Below, piece after piece: positions 10,746 through 22,977 of a DNA stretch of 45,603 nt (positions are counted from its first letter, which is position 1; each line of letters starts with the position of its first letter). This DNA comes from Symsagittifera roscoffensis (Eukaryota; Xenacoelomorpha; Acoela; Convolutidae). The stretch lies in assembly GCF_963678635.1 (NCBI RefSeq), contig NW_026971600.1, positions 64,001 to 109,603 of the forward strand, in the 5' to 3' direction. The translations under genes and the position numbers were made by a program. The notes beneath the pieces were generated by a model that saw only the letters and a list, made by a program, of their open reading frames with translations, did not search any database and was not told where the DNA came from.

Positions 10746-11199
10746 GGTTGGTCGTTGATGATTGGTCCAGGTTGATTGGCACTTGGGGTACATAATGATA
10801 ATTGTAACTCATTAATTTAGCTTTGAGTGATGGATCCTACTTTTTTCATATTTTTTTTCTGTCTGAATTTTAGTAGCAAACACTTTAATATTGTTAATTT
10901 CACTGGCTATACGAGTTCATTTGAAATATTTTATGATATCTTCACATGCGTGTAGATTTTCATGTTTTTTCCGTCGAAGTTTATAGCATAACGATTTCGC
11001 AAAACTTTTTTGAATTTTGTTTCATATTTCGTGGTATGAGTATGGTTTGATTCCCAAAGCTCAAAGAACTGCAAGAATCAATCAAATTTGTTGGTAGTTT
11101 TTTTGGTTTCACTTAATTTTTATAATTGTCCGATGTTTTAATCATTCCGACCATTTGAAAAATGTAGAGAGACTTTGTATTCGGTTGTTTTGATTTTTT

Positions 11200-11480
11200 T
11201 TCTTTTTGGTTTCCACGCAAAACCTAGTAACGCAAATAATCATTGGAATAGGGCGAGTGATATACCAAATTGAAGTCTTTCAGTTGCGATTCCATCGACA
11301 TCACAAAAATTTGAAAAAAATTTTCAGTATTGAGAGAAACTTATTTAAAGTTTTTGATTTTTATTTCAATTTTGAACGAAATAAGCGAGCGAGCAGGACT
11401 ACGACAGCTTCATTGTGCCTATTGTAAGCCCTAAAAACTTAGTTTTAAGCAAGTTAAGTTCGTTTTTGAAGTTATTTAGC
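11200..11480 (+). repeat. Dispersed repeat family 2, copy a
   Basis: Shares ATTGGAATAGGGCGAGTGAT, ACCAAATTGAA, TAAGCGAGCGAGCAGG and ACTTAGTTTTAAGCAAGTTAA with the segment at 27.2-27.46 kb, same strand and order. It holds no coding sequence. Confidence 0.75.
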
Positions 11481-11789
11481 TCAATTTTGGGAAGCGAAAA
11501 CTTCAAAAAATTCAAACTATTTTGAATTTTTTTTATTCCTTGTTTTTTTTCTGATCATTTTTCTACAAACGCTGTTTTCGAACATGTCTATTATTTAATC
11601 ACTGTAGAAAATGCGTAAGGTTTTTTTGTAATCACACCCGGCGAAAAACTACACTAATATGAAAAAAAACTTATTTTGTAGTACAATAAAATTTTCGGCC
11701 TAGAATTTTCAGATAATGTTTTGTCGGCTTAGATGCAACATCTAAGATTTGTTTAATTTTGCTGGAACCGATTTTCATTGTTGTTGTTT

Positions 11790-12245
11790 TTAGGAGTCGA
11801 TGAACGTAGTTCAGACTCTTATATTAGTCTCGATGGTTTTTTTCAGGAAAAGTCTTTAAATTTTTTCAGGCTCAATTTCACTTTTGGTTATTTGACTTTT
11901 GGTTTTTTTTTCAGTTTCAGTTCATTTCCTTTGTTAGCAAACTCAAATATCGAACAGCTAAAGTGTTAGGATCGCAAAAAACGTGATCGACTTCTAGTTT
12001 CGAAATTTTTATTCAGATTTCCTAGCTGAATAAAAGAATTTACAATTCCATTCAGTTTTCTCAAATTGGGCTATTTTTATCAAAAAAGTCACTTACAAAT
12101 TGATCTAGAAATCAAAAAGCTCGAAGGTCATATTTTTTTTGTTTTAAATTCGAATGTTGAGATTTTTTCAAAAAGCAAAGAGTTTTTTTTCTGTTTAATT
12201 GCGTTCATCGAATCTTTTCAATTGTCTGATGATCATGGCTAGTGT
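11790..12245 (+). repeat. Dispersed repeat R, full-length copy at 11.8 kb
   Basis: Has GAACGTAGTTCAGACTCTTA, CTTTAAATTTTTTCAGGCTC, TATCGAACAGCTAAAGTG, CAGTTTTCTCAAATTGGG and TTGCGTTCATCGAATC. It is closest to the copy in the RFK intron over the first half. Confidence 0.85.
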
Positions 12246-12603
12246 TTTAGCTTCTTAAAGTTTCGGTCGAATCAAATTTCAATTTTTACATTGGTTGTAA
12301 TTTTACGAACTCGATTTGTTGAAGTTTCGTTTTTTTTCGCTTTTTTGTCTTTCTTCGGCTTAATCGGTTTCGGCTTTTTTATCGACTAAGTGGTCTCTAA
12401 CTGCGTCGTTTGATGACCGAAAAAACTTATTGTGTGCTTGTGTGTTCTGAGGGAATTTGTTTAGTTTTTTTTTCGGTTTAAAGGATTTCTGCTCGGGTAT
12501 TTTTGGCTTAGCTGCCGCTTGGTAAGTTTTTCTCTTAGTTACAAAAGCATTTTCAATTGCAAAAATAACGATATAGTAAGATTTTTGCCAGTTACGATAC
12601 AAT

Positions 12604-12669
12604 AAGATGCAGTTTTTAAGTCTGGCTTAACCTAAATCACAGTTTAAGCCGACTTAAAAACTGCATCTT
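12604..12669. repeat. Inverted repeat, 26-27 bp arms, 13 nt loop
   Basis: The left arm 12604-12630 begins AAGATGCAGTTTTTAAGTC; the right arm 12644-12669 is its reverse complement except for one extra T in the left arm. It could form a hairpin on either strand. No transposase or target duplication is visible. Confidence 0.9.
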
Positions 12670-12864
12670 TTAGTAGAGTGTCTGCAAAAACGAGAAAAGT
12701 TTTTGTAACTTGAACAGCAAATTTTTTTAGTAATGGTTTCGAGGATTCCAGGAAAACGACAAAATAATTTAAAAAATGAATTTTGTATACGATAATCACT
12801 TTGTTCGAAACAATTTGTGCTCTTCTAATTGCACGCCGACCCTGGCTCTTGTCTAAGTCAGAGA

Positions 12865-13265
12865 ATGTAGTGAAGACACTTATTGAAGTGGTATAGGCTT
12901 TTTCATTGTAAAGTGCAGCTAACTTTTGACTTTTCGCAGTTTGAGAGTTCTTTTTGATTTCAATTCAAATTTTCATTTGTTAAAAACAAGGTTAGTTACA
13001 ATCTATTAAAGAGCGGAAATTGCCCGAAAGTGAAAACTTGAGTGGCTCTTAGTTTCGAAAGGTGACTTAACATGAAAGAGTTCCGTTCAGTTTTCTGTAA
13101 TTATTAGTGTTTTTTATGGAAACATTTTCAGTCTTCGAACATTCGTGATTTTTATAGAGCTTTAACGTGATGTATTTCTCGAAAGTTGGAAAAAATTAAA
13201 AATTAATAATTCCTTTTTATCGGTTTCCTTGAGTTCGTTGACTCTTTTCCAACTTTCTGTTAGTT
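12865..13265 (+). repeat. Dispersed repeat R, diverged copy at 12.9 kb
   Basis: Starts AGAATGTAGTGAAGACACTT and ends GTTCGTTGACTCTTTTCCAAC. Central landmarks (CTTAGTTTCGAAAGG, GTTCAGTTTTCTG) are weaker than in the other copies. Confidence 0.65.
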
Positions 13266-13765
13266 GGGTTTTCCAGTTTGGAGCTGGTTGTATTCCAAAA
13301 AACGTTTATGCTGTCAGATAATTTGATAGTGTTTTCATTAGTACCCAGATGTCCAGGCTATTATTGACCTTTTTTCATCTCCCCTGTGGCTGCCAAGTGA
13401 TATGCGGCCAATCTTTCTCTATGCGGATATATGGCATTATTGTTATTTCATTCAACGCATTTCATTTCCCTTAAAAGATTAATACTTTTATGCGATTCAG
13501 TCTTTCTGGGCCTCATTTTGTATTCACAAATATTGTTCACAAATTTGATTCTGGCTGCCTCCTATATGTGTTGCTTCTGCCGTTGCTTGACCATTGCCTG
13601 CTGCCTTCAGGCTTTTATGCAAATTTGTGAACGTCACTCTCTGATGTTTATCTTTGCTTCTCAACTCAATGCTAGACTTTGATGAAGGTGCCTCTTGTGA
13701 TTTCTATTTGATGAGCAGCAGAAAGAAAGTGACATTGGCTACTATTCTTTTCTTTTCAGACTTAG

Positions 13766-16700
13766 ATGGTAACTGCCGTACTAAATATAATAAACTCCTT
13801 CTCCACAGAAGACTCCTCCTATGTCTCTGCATTGGCACTCACTCTCGTCCTCTCTGTGTTGGTGTCCTACACTCCGCCCGGCAATGTGCGCCAGTGGAGC
13901 TGCACTCTGTCTGGACTCCTGTTCACTGTCCTCTACTGCAACTATCAGGCAGTCCATGTCTTATTGTTCGTGGCAGCCACTTACACAGTCACTGTATGCG
14001 GTAAGCTGTCCCTTCTATCAACCCCACATGTTCTCTGCAGTCTGAATGTATGTGCCACATTCATCTTTCATTAATTGTTGCCTTGAGAAGGCCAGGCCCC
14101 TTTTTACGTCTAGATTGTATTAAAGAAGACATTAAGTGACCAAGTTGTGTCTAAGATATTGAGAACCAGTGGGGCTGTATTATTTTGTATTACTAGTATG
14201 GTTTTTGGCTATAGTAGGTGGGGAACATTGAATGCAATCAATGGGGAGATAGAATTCTATGTTTGCTTTTGCTCATGGGATGTTTGATTGTTGATGATTG
14301 TTGTTGCGTGTTATTTGTTCAGTGTCGATCAAGCAGTGGAAGCCAGTGACGTTCTTTCTCCTCTTCCTCTACATCTCCACTCTGAGACTGCTGCACGTCT
14401 TCTCCATCTGGCAACTGAACAACTTCGTCAACGGGGTCCTCATGATTCTGGTGCTGAAGATGATAAGTGCTGTGTTCGACCACAGGGATGCAGTTTACAA
14501 CAAGAGACTCATCAGTCAAGTCAGTCACATTGCAGGCAGTCCTTCTTTACTTTCCTTCACTTTCTCCAAGCATCCTTTCCTATTTTCATATCAGTCAAGT
14601 ATATATTCTTATAACCACCTTTCCCAGATATGCTTCTTAGATTGAAAGACCCATTTTCCTAATTAAACTGGGCACATTATTTATCATCACTAATATGGAC
14701 TTGTGAGGTTAACGATAGCTTATTATAGACAGTGCAGTGGAGTCCTACAGATGCCATTAAACAGTACCAAAGAATGTTATATTCAGTGTATATCTGAGAG
14801 TTTTGTTTTGTTCTTATCTGAGTTAATATCTGATTGAATAGTTTTGTTTGAATTGTAAGTATCTGAGAAGCCAAAGAAAACCAGGTAATTTCATATGATT
14901 GAAGTAAGCACTGTTGGTTGCTTTTTCAGAGCCATCGATTCCTAGCCTAATGATATGCCATCTGCTTCCCCCTAGGCACGCTACTGCTTTTAGTGGGGTT
15001 CCTTTTGTTAGCTATATTAGGCGCTTGCCTGTCAGCATGTTTTTTTGCTTTATTTTTAAGTACGAAAATTATAATGAGAGTTAATTAGAATACACCAATT
15101 TTGATAAAATTACCATTTTAGGACGTAGTTGATGATGAAATTCGGCTCAAGAGTGTCAAGATGCCAGAATACAATATGCTGGACTTATTCCACTACTCTT
15201 TCTGCTTCATGGGACTATTTACAGGACCTATCTTTACTTACAGAACCTACTACGATTTCGTGCACCAAAGATTCACACCCAAAAAATCAGACAAAATTCC
15301 AGAAATACTGCATCGTCTCAAATTCTTCATTATTATCATTCCATTGTTTCTGTTCTTTTCCAGATACAAGTCGGCATATCTGCATACAGAAGAGTTTGCA
15401 GAAACGACAGTTTTCTTTAAAATAGCCTACATGTTTCCGCTTTTTACAATGTTCAGACTTCGTATGTACTTCGGCTGGTTGTTAGCTGAGGTTTGCTTCG
15501 TCATTGCTGGATTTGGAGCTTACCCTAAATGGAGCGAACCGAAACCAGGAAAGGGTCCAACTAAGAATGCGTATGAGATTTACTCGCTCTCAACTAGTCT
15601 GACTGATGGCAGTGGGTCGACGGGGGCTTCAGAGGCCGAAAGACAAGAGGAAGAGAGGGATACGGAGTATTCGTTTGAGACTGTGCGCAACATGGACGTA
15701 GTGGGTGTGGAGACTATGTTGACAATGCAAGATGGAGTGAGATGTTGGAATATGTGTGTGCAGTGGTGGCTTGTGCAGTACACCTTCAAAGAGTGTCCTA
15801 TTAAGTCGATGAGGTGAGTTGTATTGCTTTTCTGAATTTTGAAAGCCCGCAAAATTTCATTCATTTTTGAAGAGAACGCTATTTTGATTTGTTGATTGCT
15901 GGTCGTGAATAGTGCAGCTGTTTACACTTGGGAAAAGGTAGTATAGTAGTACGAAACTTACCTTTTTCTAACCTAACTAGCAAATAAAAGCGTTCATTCA
16001 AGGTGGAAAGTGTTCACTTATTTGATGCCATTTTTGCTATAAATACTATCTAGCATTGGAAATTTCATGGCATCTGTTCTAATAGAGCTTCTTCTTGTGG
16101 TGTTTTCGCTAGTGTCTGCGAAGCTTTGCCTCTGTGCTTAATGTTTGCGGTTGATCTTTTCTTTACTCTAGCCCGCAGCTAATGTAGTAGTACGAACCTT
16201 CTTTTTTAAACCTAACTCGCAACTAAAATTTTCAATAAAAGTGGAAAGTGATCACTTGTTTGATGCCATTTTTGCTATAAATACTATCTAGCATTGGAAG
16301 TTTCATGGCATCTCTTCTGATAGAGCTTCTTTTTGTCGTGTTTTCGCTAGTGTCTGCGAAGCCTTGCCTCTGTGCTTAATGTTTGCGGTTGATCTTTTCT
16401 TTATTCTAGCCCGCAGCTAATGTAGTAGTACGAACCTTCTTTTTTTAAACCTAACTCGCAACTAAAATTTTCAATAAAAGTGGAAAGTGATCACTTGTTT
16501 GATGCCATTTTTGTATAAATGCTATCTAGCATTGGAAATTTCATGGTATCTGTTCTAAAAGAGCTTCTTCTTGTCGTGTTTTCGCTAGTGTCTGCGAAGC
16601 CTTGCCTCTGCTTAATGTTTGCGGTTGATCTTTTCTTTACTCTAGCCCGCAGCTAATGTAGTAGTACGAACCTTCTTTTTTTAAACCTAACTCGCAACTA

Positions 16701-19700
16701 AAAGTTTCAATAAAAATGGAAAAGGATCACTTGTTTGATGCGATTTTTGCTATAAATACTATCTAGCATTGGAAATTTCATGGCATCTGTTCTTATAGAG
16801 CTTCTTCTTGTCGTGTTTTCGCTAGTGTCTGCGAAGCCTTGCCTCTGTGCTTAATGTTTGCGGTTGATCTTTTCTTTACTCTAGCCCGCAGCTAATGTAG
16901 TAGTACGAACCTTCTTTTTTGAAACCTAACACGCAACTAAAATTTTCAATAAAAGTGGAAAGTGATCTTTTGTTTGATGCCATTTTTGCTATAAATACTA
17001 TCTAGCATTGGAAATTTCATGGCATCTGTTCTAATAGAGCTTCTTCTTGTCGTGTTTTTGCTAGTGTCTGCGAAGCCTTGCCTCTGTGCTTAATGTTTGC
17101 GGTTGATCTTTTCTTTACTCTAGCCCGCAGCTAATGTAGTAGTACGAACCTTCTTTTTTAAACCTAACTCGCAACTAAAATTTTCGATAAAAGTGGAAAG
17201 TGATCACTTGTTTGATGCCATTTTCGCTATAAATACTATCTAGCATTGGAAGTTTCATGGCATCTCTTCTAATAGAGCTTCTTTTTGTCGTGTTTTCGCT
17301 AGTGTCTGCGAAGCCTTGCCTCTGTGCTTAATGTTTGCGGTTGATCTTTTCTTTATTCTAGCCCGCAGCTAATGTAGTAGTACGAACCTTCTTTTTTTAA
17401 ACCTAACTCGCAACTAAAATTTTCAATAAAAGTGGAAAGTGATCACTTGTTTGATGCCATTTTTGTATAAATGCTATCTAGCATTGGAAATTTCATGGTA
17501 TCTGTTCTAATAGAGCTTCTTCTTGTCGTGTTTTCGCTAGTGTCTGCGAAGCCTTGCCTCTGTGCTTAATGTTTGCGGTTGATCTTTTCTTTACTCTAGC
17601 CCGCAGCTAATGTAGTAGTACGAACCTTCTTTTTTGAAACCTAACACGCAACTAAAATTTTCAATGAAAGTGGAAAGTGATCTTTTGTTTGATGCCTTTT
17701 TTGCTATAAATACTATCTAGCATTAGAAATTTCATGGCATCTGTTCTAATAGAGCTTCTTCTTGTGTTTTCGCTAGTGTCTGCGAAGCCTTGCCTCTGTG
17801 CTTAATGTTTGCGGTTGATCTTTTCTTTACTCTAGCCCGCAGCTAATGTAGTAGTACGAACCTTCTTTTTTAAACCTAACTTGCAACTAAAGTTTTCAAT
17901 AAAAGTGGAAAGTGATCACTTGTTTGATGCCATTTTTGCTATAAATACTATCTAGCATTGGAAGTTTCATGGCATCTGTTCTAATAGAGCTTCTTTTTGT
18001 CGTGTTTTCGCTAGTGTCTGCGAAGCCTTGCCTCTGTGCTTAATGTTTGCGGTTGATCTTTTCTTTATTCTAGCCCGCAGCTAATGTAGTAGTACGAACC
18101 TTCTTTTTTTAAACCTAACTCGCAACTAAAATTTTCAATAAAAGTGGAAAGTGATCACTTGTTTGATGCCATTTTCGCTATAAATACTATCTAGCATTGG
18201 AAGTTTCATGGCATCTCTTCTAATAGAGCTTCTTTTTGTCGTGTTTTCGCTAGTGTCTGCGAAGCCTTGCCTCTGTGCTTAATGTTTGCGGTTGATCTTT
18301 TCTTTATTCTAGCCAGCAGCTAATGTAGTAGTACGAACCTTCTTTTTTTAAACCTAACTCGCAACTAAAATTTTCAATAAAAGTGGAAAGTGATCACTTG
18401 TTTGATGCCATTTTTGTATAAATGCTATCTAGCATTGGAAATTTCATGGTATCTGTTCTAATAGAGCTTCTTCTTGTCGTGTTTTCGCTAGTGTCTGCGA
18501 AGCCTTGCCTCTGTGCTTAATGTTTGCGGTTGATCTTTTCTTTACTCTAGCCCGCAGCTAATGTAGTAGTACGAACCTTCTTTTTTGAAACCTAACACGC
18601 AACTAAAATTTTCAATGAAAGTGGAAAGTGATCTTTTGTTTGATGCCATTTTTGCTATAAATACTATCTAGCATTAGAAATTTCATGGCATCTGTTCTAA
18701 TAGAGCTTCTTCTTGTGTTTTCGCTAGTGTCTGCGAAGCCTTGCCTCTGTGCTTAATGTTTGCGGTTGATCTTTTCTTTACTCTAGCCCGCAGCTAATGT
18801 AGTAGTACGAACCTTCTTTTTTAAACCTAACTTGCAACTAAAGTTTTCAATAAAAGTGGAAAGTGATCACTTGTTTGATGCCATTTTTGCTATAAATACT
18901 ATCTAGCATTGGAAGTTTCATGGCATCTGTTCTAATAGAGCTTCTTTTTGTCGTGTTTTCGCTAGTGTCTGCGAAGCCTTGCCTCTGTGCTTAATGTTTG
19001 CGGTTGATCTTTTCTTTATTCTAGCCCGCAGCTAATGTAGTAGTACGAACCTTCTTTTTTTAAACCTAACTCGCAACTAAAATTTTCAATAAAAGTGGAA
19101 AGTGATCACTTGTTTGATGCCATTTTTGTATAAATGCTATCTAGCATTGGAAATTTCATGGTATCTGTTCTAATAGAGCTTCTTCTTGTCCTGTTTTCGC
19201 TAGTGTCTGCGAAGCCTTGCCTCTGTTCTTAATGTTTTCGGTTGATCTTTTCTTTACTCTAGCCCGCAGATAATGTAGTAGTACGAACCTTCTTTTTTTA
19301 AACCCAACTCGCAACTAAAATTTTCAATAAAAGTGGAAAGTGATCTTTTGTTTGATGCCATTTTTGCTATAAATACTATCTAGCATTGGAAATTTCATGG
19401 TATCTGTTCTAATAGAGCTTCTTCTTGTCGTGTTTTCGCTAGTGTCTGCGAAGCCTTGCCTCTGTGCTTAATGTTTGCGGTTGATCTTTTCTTTACTCTA
19501 GCCCGCAGCTAATGTAGTAGTACGAACCTTCTTTTTTGAAACCTAACACGCAACTAAAATTTTCAATGAAAGTGGAAAGTGATCTTTTGTTTGATGCCAT
19601 TTTTGCTATAAATACTATCTAGCATTAGAAATTTCATGGCATCTGTTCTAATAGAGCTTCTTCTTGTGTTTTCGCTAGTGTCTGCGAAGCCTTGCCTCTG

Positions 19701-21630
19701 TGCTTAATGTTTGCGGTTGATCTTTTCTTTACTCTAGCCCGCAGCTAATGTAGTAGTACGAACCTTCTTTTTTAAACCTAACTTGCAACTAGAGTTTTCA
19801 ATAAAAGTGGAAAGTGATCACTTGTTTGATGCCATTTTTGCTATAAATACTATCTAGCATTGGAAGTTTCATGGCATCTGTTCTAATAGAGCTTCTTTTT
19901 GTCGTGTTTTCGCTAGTGTCTGCGAAGCCTTGCCTCTGTGCTTAATGTTTGCGGTTGATCTTTTCTTTATTCTAGCCCGCAGCTAATGTAGTAGTACGAA
20001 CCTTCTTTTTTTAAACCCAACTCGCAACTAAAATTTTCAATAAAAGTGGAAAGTGATCACTTGTTTGATGCCATTTTTGTATAAATGCTATCTAGCATTG
20101 GAAATTTCATGGTATCTGTTCTAATAGAGCTTCTTCTTGTCCTGTTTTCGCTAGTGTCTGCGAAGCCTTGCCTCTGTTCTTAATGTTTTCGGTTGATCTT
20201 TTCTTTACTCTAGCCCGCAGATAATGTAGTAGTACGAACCTTCTTTTTTTAAACCCAACTCGCAACTAAAATTTTCAATAAAAGTGGAAAGTGATCTTTT
20301 GTTTGATGCCATTTTTGCTATAAATACTATCTAGCATTGGAATTTTCATGGCATCTGTTTTAATAGAGCTTCTTCTTGTCGTGTTTTCGCTAGTGTCTGC
20401 GAAGCCTTGCCTCTGTGCTTAATGTTTGCGGTTGATCTTTTCTTTACTCTAGCCCGCAGCTAATGTAGTAGTACGAACCTTCTTTTTTAAACCTAACTCG
20501 CAACTAAAATTTTCAATAAAAGTGGAAAGTGATCACTTGTTTGATGCCATTTTTGCTCTAAATGCTATCTAGCATTGGAAATTTCATGGTATCTGTTCTA
20601 ATAGAGCTTCTTCTTGTCTGTTTTCGCTTGTGTCTGCGAAGCCTTGCCTCTGTGCTTAATGTTTGCGGTTGATCTTTTCTTTATTCTAGCTCGCAGCTAA
20701 TGTAGTAGTACGAACCTTCTTCTTTTAAACCTAACTCGCAACTAAAATTTTCAATAAAAGTGGAAAGTGATCACTTGTTTGATGCCATTTTTGCTCTAAA
20801 TGCTATCTAGCATTGGAAATTTCATGGTATCTGTTCTAATAGAGCTTCTTCTTGTCGTGTTTTCGCTTGTGTCTGCGAAGCCTTGCCTCTGTGCTTAATG
20901 TTTGTGGTTGATCTTTTCTTTACTCTAGCCCGCAGCTAATGTAGTAGTACGAACCTTCTTTTTTTAAACCTAACTCGCAACTAAAATTTTCAATAAAAGT
21001 GGAAAGTGATCTTTTGTTTGATGCCATTTTTGCTATAAATACTATCTAGCCTTGGAAATTGCATTGCATCTGTTCTCTGCTTCATTTGTGACTTGTGTTT
21101 GTGATTTCTTAAGCCTGCGTGGCTGAGTGGTTAATGCGTTTGATTCATACAGTTGAAGAATCGGGCAATTTTATGAGTGAATCTTGGAAGAAGCTGTTTG
21201 TGTTGATCAGATAAATGTCGTTTCATTTTATACTGCTAGAGTATCACCAGAGTTTTTGTGCTTTAGGAAACCAGCCACGTTCTTTGTCTCCGCTCTGTGG
21301 CACGGGGTCAGGTCAGGCTACTTCCTCAGTTTCATGTGTGTGCCTCTGCTCAATTTCTCAGCTGTCATCTTCGAAAAAGCTTTCATGAAGAATGAAACAA
21401 TCCAGAAATCGCGAGTAGTCTCAGCAATCGTCACCGTTATATCATGGGTACTTACTAATCAGTACTGGAACTATCTTAATATGGCGTTCTACTTGTTATC
21501 AGGAGCTCAGACTCTGAAATTCTGGAGCCAGATATATTTCTTGTATCATGGCATAGCCATTACTATAATACTGTGTAACTATGTTGTGAAAAAACTGACC
21601 AAGAAACCCAAAGTAGAAAAGGAAGATTAA
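13766..21630 (+). CDS. MBOAT7: MBOAT7-type lysophosphatidylinositol acyltransferase, four exons, N-terminus provisional
   Basis: This ER multi-pass enzyme would transfer an acyl chain (arachidonate in known homologues) to lyso-phosphatidylinositol, the Lands cycle of PI remodelling. Exons: 13766-14000, 14323-14519, 15122-15813 and 21267-21630, with GT..AG borders and matching phases (1, 0, 2). The product is about 495 residues; human MBOAT7 is 472. Family features: several membrane segments; FMGLFTGPIFTYRTYYDF; IAGFGAYPKW; FETVRNMD; the MBOAT signature WNMCVQWWL with Asn about 354; SALWHGVRSGYFLSF with the catalytic His about 387; a lysine-rich tail as in ER proteins. A Ser/Glu-rich insert precedes FETVRNMD. 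The start is doubtful. ATG 13766 gives only about 20 residues before the second membrane segment of the family, a stop lies in frame just upstream, and a stronger acceptor (CTTCTCCACAG, ending 13808) suggests the true first exon is further upstream and unrecognised. Confidence 0.92.
15943..21075 (+). repeat. Satellite array of about 21.6 copies of a 238 bp unit in the MBOAT7 intron
   Basis: The word GCCCGCAGCTAATGTAG recurs from 16171 to 20928 at spacings of 236-239 bp (21 landmarks). Units are nearly identical in the middle and more diverged at both ends. Diagnostic variants (GAAACCTAACACGC; CTAACTTGCAAC; GTATAAATGC against CTATAAATAC; a 3 bp deletion giving 236 bp units) recur every four units, so 17123-18072, 18073-19023 and 19024-19974 form a higher-order repeat of 950-951 bp. 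The array occupies almost all of the 5,453 bp last intron. No open frame is conserved. Confidence 0.97.
21110..21182 (+). repeat. Degraded tRNA-like SINE head next to the satellite
   Basis: CTGCGTGGCTGAGTGGTTAA is nearly the same A-box segment as in the SINE at 10.5 kb. The B box is decayed (GAGTGAATCTTGG). Confidence 0.5.
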
Positions 21631-21662
21631 AAGACGCTTCTGTATGTCCAAGTTGAAGCTTG

Positions 21663-21668
21663 AATAAA
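21663..21668 (+). terminator. Poly(A) signal of the MBOAT7 homologue
   Basis: AATAAA 33 bp after the stop codon, followed by a TTTATTGTTTATTT stretch. It is well placed for a short 3' UTR. Confidence 0.75.
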
Positions 21669-21699
21669 GTTTATTGTTTATTTAAATTTCATCAACCTA

Positions 21700-22585
21700 G
21701 CAGTGTAGCTTAGGTTCTATGCCTGCATTTACAAAGCAAGTATGATAATTTAGCTTTAAAGATACAATTTTACTGAGGTCAAAGTGACAATTAATGGTAC
21801 AAATCGTTCTGTTGCACACGATAAAAACCGTCGAATGTGTTTCAAAAACTTTTTTCCTATTGAATTTGTTTACTCGTTTAAATATACTCGTGGATCAACA
21901 AGCTTTTCTTGGTTCCACTGTAAAAACAAGTCGCTTTTCTCGACTTGCGAAGTGAACACGTATGGATGATTTTATCGACTTGCGAGAACAGAGCTTTAGT
22001 CGGTAAGATTCACTTTTCATCCGAATAAATTACTAAATAAAATCGCAATTATGACTCGCTCGAGTTGTGGAGTGCTGAGCATAGCAATGCGGTCGCTTCT
22101 CCCGGATTTGCTTCTAAAATTTTAAAGTGGCGTTGTCATGCATTTGTAGTGATTATGCCCAGTTATCACATGACAGCAGGTTAAAATCGAACTTACTCTT
22201 TGATCTGCAATACGAGCTCTTGCAAATACCCCTAGCTTTAGCTAGTTAATTTTAAGTAGTTAACTTTCGGGTAAGGCTTCTAGTTGGTTAACTGAAGAAA
22301 AAATTACCAAAAAAACTTACCTTCCTCCATAGTTTCAATATCTTGTTTGTAGTCAGACGATTGCCAATTAAGATATGAAATAACCAAAATTTTGTTCAAG
22401 GTTTGATAGTCGAAAGCAATTAGAGACCATTAAGATGTGTCGATCCTGATGTGTCGATCCGTAAAATTATTATCTCATGAACAGTTTATTGGGGGTCTAG
22501 ATTACACGTATACGCAGTGCGTTTATTTATTTATTTAAGATTTTTTCGATCATCATAACACTTGATCCAACATAATCATTTGGCT
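21700..22585. other. Intergenic spacer without a recognised gene
   Basis: Slightly less T-rich than its neighbours. CGACTTGCGA occurs twice (about 21940-21985) and GATGTGTCGATCC twice in a row near 22434-22459. No exon was recognised. Confidence 0.4.
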
Positions 22586-22594
22586 TTTTATGCT

Positions 22595-22650
22595 TGTGAT
22601 TAGCAGGCGTTATCAAATCGGAGCCTAGGTTTTTTCATCTAAATATTTTG
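22595..22650 (+). repeat. SINE body fragment
   Basis: GATTAGCAGGCGTTATCAAATCGGA matches, within two changes, a word repeated at 26.81, 27.53 and 27.95 kb, where it precedes the tRNA-like head. The head itself is missing here. Confidence 0.55.
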
Positions 22651-22977
22651 TTTGTCTAAACGACTATCATTTAGGTCAATAGTTGGCATGTCAACAGATA
22701 GAACTGTGCATTTTGAATTCCCATTCTATTTCCACTTAGGAGCTTGTGAGCATTGTGCTATAATACAAGTCCATTTTTTCCAATCTTACTCGCAGATATT
22801 GCTCATTTTGGTGACAATTGTGCGGCGTAGTTTCCGCAGTTTAATAGTATTTATCTGAAGAATTGATACAAATGTGAGAAATTTTTCGACGCATTTTGCT
22901 ACACTTATCGACCTTTTATTCAAGACACGCTCAAATTTGGGTTTAGCGGTTTTAATTTTGATTTTTTTTATTGAATA

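Noticed and set aside
13654-14045. Two other forward frames over the MBOAT7 first exon
   Set aside because: Only the frame through 13766-14000 has membrane segments and phase agreement with the next exon; the others are shadows.
15943-21075. CRISPR-like or gene-cluster array
   Set aside because: Units are about 238 bp with no unique spacers and no conserved open frame; it is a satellite in a eukaryotic intron.
13809-21630. Assignment to MBOAT1/2 or MBOAT5 (LPCAT3)
   Set aside because: The segments FMGLFTGPIFTYRTYYDF, IAGFGAYPKW, FETVRNMD and SALWHGVRSGYFLSF fit MBOAT7 best among the subfamilies I know.
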